The notes beneath the pieces were generated by a model. That model did no database searches, was not told the origin of the DNA, and worked only from the letters and a program-made list of their open reading frames with translations. The translations under genes were made by a program, and so were the position numbers. A DNA stretch of 64,000 bases from contig JAUIFJ010000018.1 in assembly GCA_030429345.1 (NCBI GenBank), forward strand, positions 1 through 64,000. The letters are read 5' to 3'. This DNA is from a bacterium. GTDB lineage: Bacteria; CAIWAD01. This document shows positions 61,955-64,000 of the stretch, in pieces; the stretch's first letter is position 1, and every line of letters begins with the position of its first letter.

Positions 61955-64000
61955 TCCACGACCACGCCGGAGCCGACACGCGGGACCTCTTCGAGGAACT
62001 GGCCGCGACCCTGCAGCCGGAACTGGGACCGCAGGCAGGCCCGCTGGCCGCGCCGATCGTGCTGGTTCCTTCGACGGGCCTCGCCCGCTGGCTCAGGTTG
62101 CGCCTCGCGGAGCGTTTCGGCATTTGCGCCGGCCTGCAGCTGCCCTTCATCGCCAGCTGGCTGGGGGAGCTCCACGAGCAGCTGCTCGACAAGCCCGAAG
62201 GAGCCCTGCTCACGACCCGCACCCTTCCCGTGGCCCTTCTTGGCGAAGAGGCTTCCCGGGGACAGGACCGCCGGGCGGCCCGGCGCGCGCGGCAGCTGGC
62301 GGCCCACTTCGACCGCATGCTGGTCTACCAGCCGCAGGAGATCCTGCGTTGGCAGGCCGGCGAAGGCCAGGGGCTGGCCGACAGCTGGCGGGCGCTGGTC
62401 ACACGGGGCGGTCCGCGCAGCCACCGCGCCGCGCGGCTGCAGGAACTGTATCACCGTCTACGCAGCCGATCGGGCGCGGAACTCTGCAGAAGCCTGCCCA
62501 GGCAACTGCATGTTTTCCGGCCGATGGATCTGCCCCCGGCCCAGAAAAGCCTGCTCGAGGCCCTGGGCGAACACCTGCAGCTGCACCTCTACCTGCCCCG
62601 CCGCAGCGCGCAGTGCCCGGCCATTGGAGGCAGCGCCGCCCGCGCCTGGCGGGAAGCGGAAGCCTTTGCCGAGCGGGCGACGGCCCCCGAAGGCCCGCGG
62701 GAAGGATCCCTGCTGCAGCGTATACAGGACGCGCACCTTCGGGGAGCAGAGCCGGAGGCCGGGAGGCGGGCAATCGACAACAGCCTGCAGTTCTTTTCCT
62801 GTCACACGCCGCTTCGCGAAGTGGAATGCCTGGCCGAGGCCCTGCTCCGCCTGCTGCAGGAGCATCCGCACCTGGGACCGGAAGACATCCAGCTGCGCCT
62901 CGGTGACCTGGCGCTCTATGCCCCGGCCCTGCAGCAGGTTTTCCATGCCGGCGGACCCCTGGCCGGCCTTCTGCCGATGGCCTTGCCGGGCGCCGCGGGT
63001 GACGAGGATCCTGCGGGCCGTTTCCTGCAGCGGCTGCTGGCGCTGGGCGAGTGGGAAGGACGACCCGACCAGCTGCTGGACTTCCTCTCGCCTGCCGCCC
63101 TCGCCCGCCGCTTCGACCTGGAGGAATCCGATCGCGCCCCTCTGCGCCGGCTGCTGGCGGAAGGGGGCCTGACCTTCGGGCTGGACGAAAACCATCGCCA
63201 GGAACTGGGCCACGCGGCCCTGCGGGAAGGCAGCTGGGACTGGCTGCTTGAGCGCCTGCTGCTGGGCAGGCTGGCGGCGCCCGGCGAAGGCGATCAGGCG
63301 GCTCCCCTGCTTGAAGGGGAAGGCGCCGAAACGCTTCGCCCCCTGTGCAGCGCGGGAGTGGAAAGCGGCAGGCGTCTGGGCGGACTGATCGAGCTGGTTT
63401 CCAGCATTGCCAGGTGGCGCTCTTTCCTGCGCGAAGCAGCAAGCCTGGTCGAGCGCCTTTCCTGGCTCGACGGCAGACTGCAGCAGGAACTGCGCCCCGA
63501 AACGGACGCGGAAGTGGCGTCGCTGCGGCGGTGGAGCGAGAGACTGGCCGAGCTGGAGCAGGAAGCGCGCCGCCAGCCTCTGGAGGGCAACTGCGAAGCA
63601 GGAGCCCTGCTCGAGCTGCTTTCCCTGTCCTCCGCCTCAAGGCCTCCGCAGGAGGCGGGCGGGCAGGATGGCCGGATCACGGCAGGCAGCCTGACCTCTC
63701 TGCGTGGCGTGCCCGCGCGGGTCGTGGCCCTGCTGGGCATGTCGGATGCCGCCTTTCCCCGCAGCTCCGCCTCGCATGAACTGGAATCGGAGGAACTCCC
63801 CTTGCGTGACCCGCGGCGGGAAGACCTGGCGCTCTTCGAGGACAGCCTGTTGTCCGCGCAGGAGCATCTGCTCTGCTTCTGGCAGGGGCAGGACGCGCGC
63901 AGCGGAGAGCAGCTGGCCCCGGGACTTCCCTTGCGAGAATTGCTGGAGGAGGTGCGCCTGGTCTGCGGAAAGGATCCCGTGCAGCAGGAGTTCCTCCACC
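61951..64000 (+). CDS. recC: exodeoxyribonuclease V subunit gamma (RecC), partial
   Basis: The reading frame starts at an ATG overlapping the preceding stop, with AGGGAG upstream, and is open to the end of the window (683 codons visible; RecC is ~1100). The N-terminus IVLVPSTGLARWLRLRLAERFGICAGLQLPF is a RecC hallmark; CHTPLREVECLAEALLRLL and LRGVPARVVALLGMSDAAFPR are further typical stretches. RecC holds RecB and RecD together and recognises Chi in double-strand break repair. recB and recD should follow outside the window. Confidence 0.9.
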   Translation, partial: MIHDHAGADTRDLFEELAATLQPELGPQAGPLAAPIVLVPSTGLARWLRLRLAERFGICAGLQLPFIASWLGELHEQLLDKPEGALLTTRTLPVALLGEEASRGQDRRAARRARQLAAHFDRMLVYQPQEILRWQAGEGQGLADSWRALVTRGGPRSHRAARLQELYHRLRSRSGAELCRSLPRQLHVFRPMDLPPAQKSLLEALGEHLQLHLYLPRRSAQCPAIGGSAARAWREAEAFAERATAPEGPREGSLLQRIQDAHLRGAEPEAGRRAIDNSLQFFSCHTPLREVECLAEALLRLLQEHPHLGPEDIQLRLGDLALYAPALQQVFHAGGPLAGLLPMALPGAAGDEDPAGRFLQRLLALGEWEGRPDQLLDFLSPAALARRFDLEESDRAPLRRLLAEGGLTFGLDENHRQELGHAALREGSWDWLLERLLLGRLAAPGEGDQAAPLLEGEGAETLRPLCSAGVESGRRLGGLIELVSSIARWRSFLREAASLVERLSWLDGRLQQELRPETDAEVASLRRWSERLAELEQEARRQPLEGNCEAGALLELLSLSSASRPPQEAGGQDGRITAGSLTSLRGVPARVVALLGMSDAAFPRSSASHELESEELPLRDPRREDLALFEDSLLSAQEHLLCFWQGQDARSGEQLAPGLPLRELLEEVRLVCGKDPVQQEFLH

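Overview
The window looks like a bacterial chromosome carrying the integrase end of an integrated mobile element. Host-type DNA is GC-rich. The host encodes secreted proteins with a C-terminal PNPFNP-type sorting/FlgD-like tail, large secreted multi-domain beta-sandwich proteins, RecC and a PyrR-regulated pyr operon. This suggests a Gram-negative lineage of the FCB superphylum or a related candidate phylum; that placement is inference from protein style only.

Bases 1 to about 24,044 are the element; its left end lies outside the window. A leftward replication/recombination module (1-9871) encodes an SMC/Rad50-like ATPase (partial), a small phage-type protein, a CHC2-TOPRIM-ATPase primase/helicase, an SF2 helicase fused to a RuvC-like nuclease, a DinG-type helicase, an SSB-like protein, a small unknown protein and a sigma-like factor. 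Three of these end in acidic PF tails resembling the SSB C-terminus. A hairpin-rich non-coding stretch (about 9,880-10,610) follows. Next comes cargo: a 2-TM protein, an MmeI-type restriction-modification enzyme, an AT-rich cluster of membrane/lipoprotein genes, several secreted proteins, and a three-gene unit of GHKL ATPase, STAS-like protein and 2-TM membrane protein (20,579-22,593). A tyrosine integrase (22,694-23,848) and the duplicated 3' half of a tRNA, probably tRNA-Gln(UUG), close the element. No capsid, tail or conjugation genes are visible.

Bases 24,045-31,341 hold a beta-propeller lipoprotein gene lying between two copies of the 3' end of a FAD-dependent dehydrogenase gene, then that gene, a translationally coupled ABC exporter pair with an MltF-like lytic transglycosylase, and palindromic intergenic repeats. 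Bases 31,342-37,491 (minus strand) encode the 2-oxoglutarate dehydrogenase complex (E1, E2, E3) plus a DUF1579-like protein.

Bases 38,328-46,089 (plus strand) form a tight operon for kynurenine catabolism: SDR, aminomuconate-semialdehyde dehydrogenase, aminomuconate deaminase, 3-hydroxyanthranilate dioxygenase, ACMS decarboxylase, kynurenine formamidase, kynureninase and kynurenine monooxygenase. Together they convert N-formylkynurenine through 3-hydroxyanthranilate to the 2-aminomuconate level and beyond. Tryptophan 2,3-dioxygenase is not in the window.

Bases 46,090-58,567 contain secreted proteins (a sorting-tail protein, a metzincin-like zinc protease and two paralogous multi-domain proteins) separated by clear terminators and repeats. 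Bases 58,568-61,379 are a pyrR-pyrB-pyrC' operon (minus strand) with a PyrR-binding-loop-like leader; the dihydroorotase homologue has lost its metal ligands. The window ends with a small membrane protein and the 5' part of recC.
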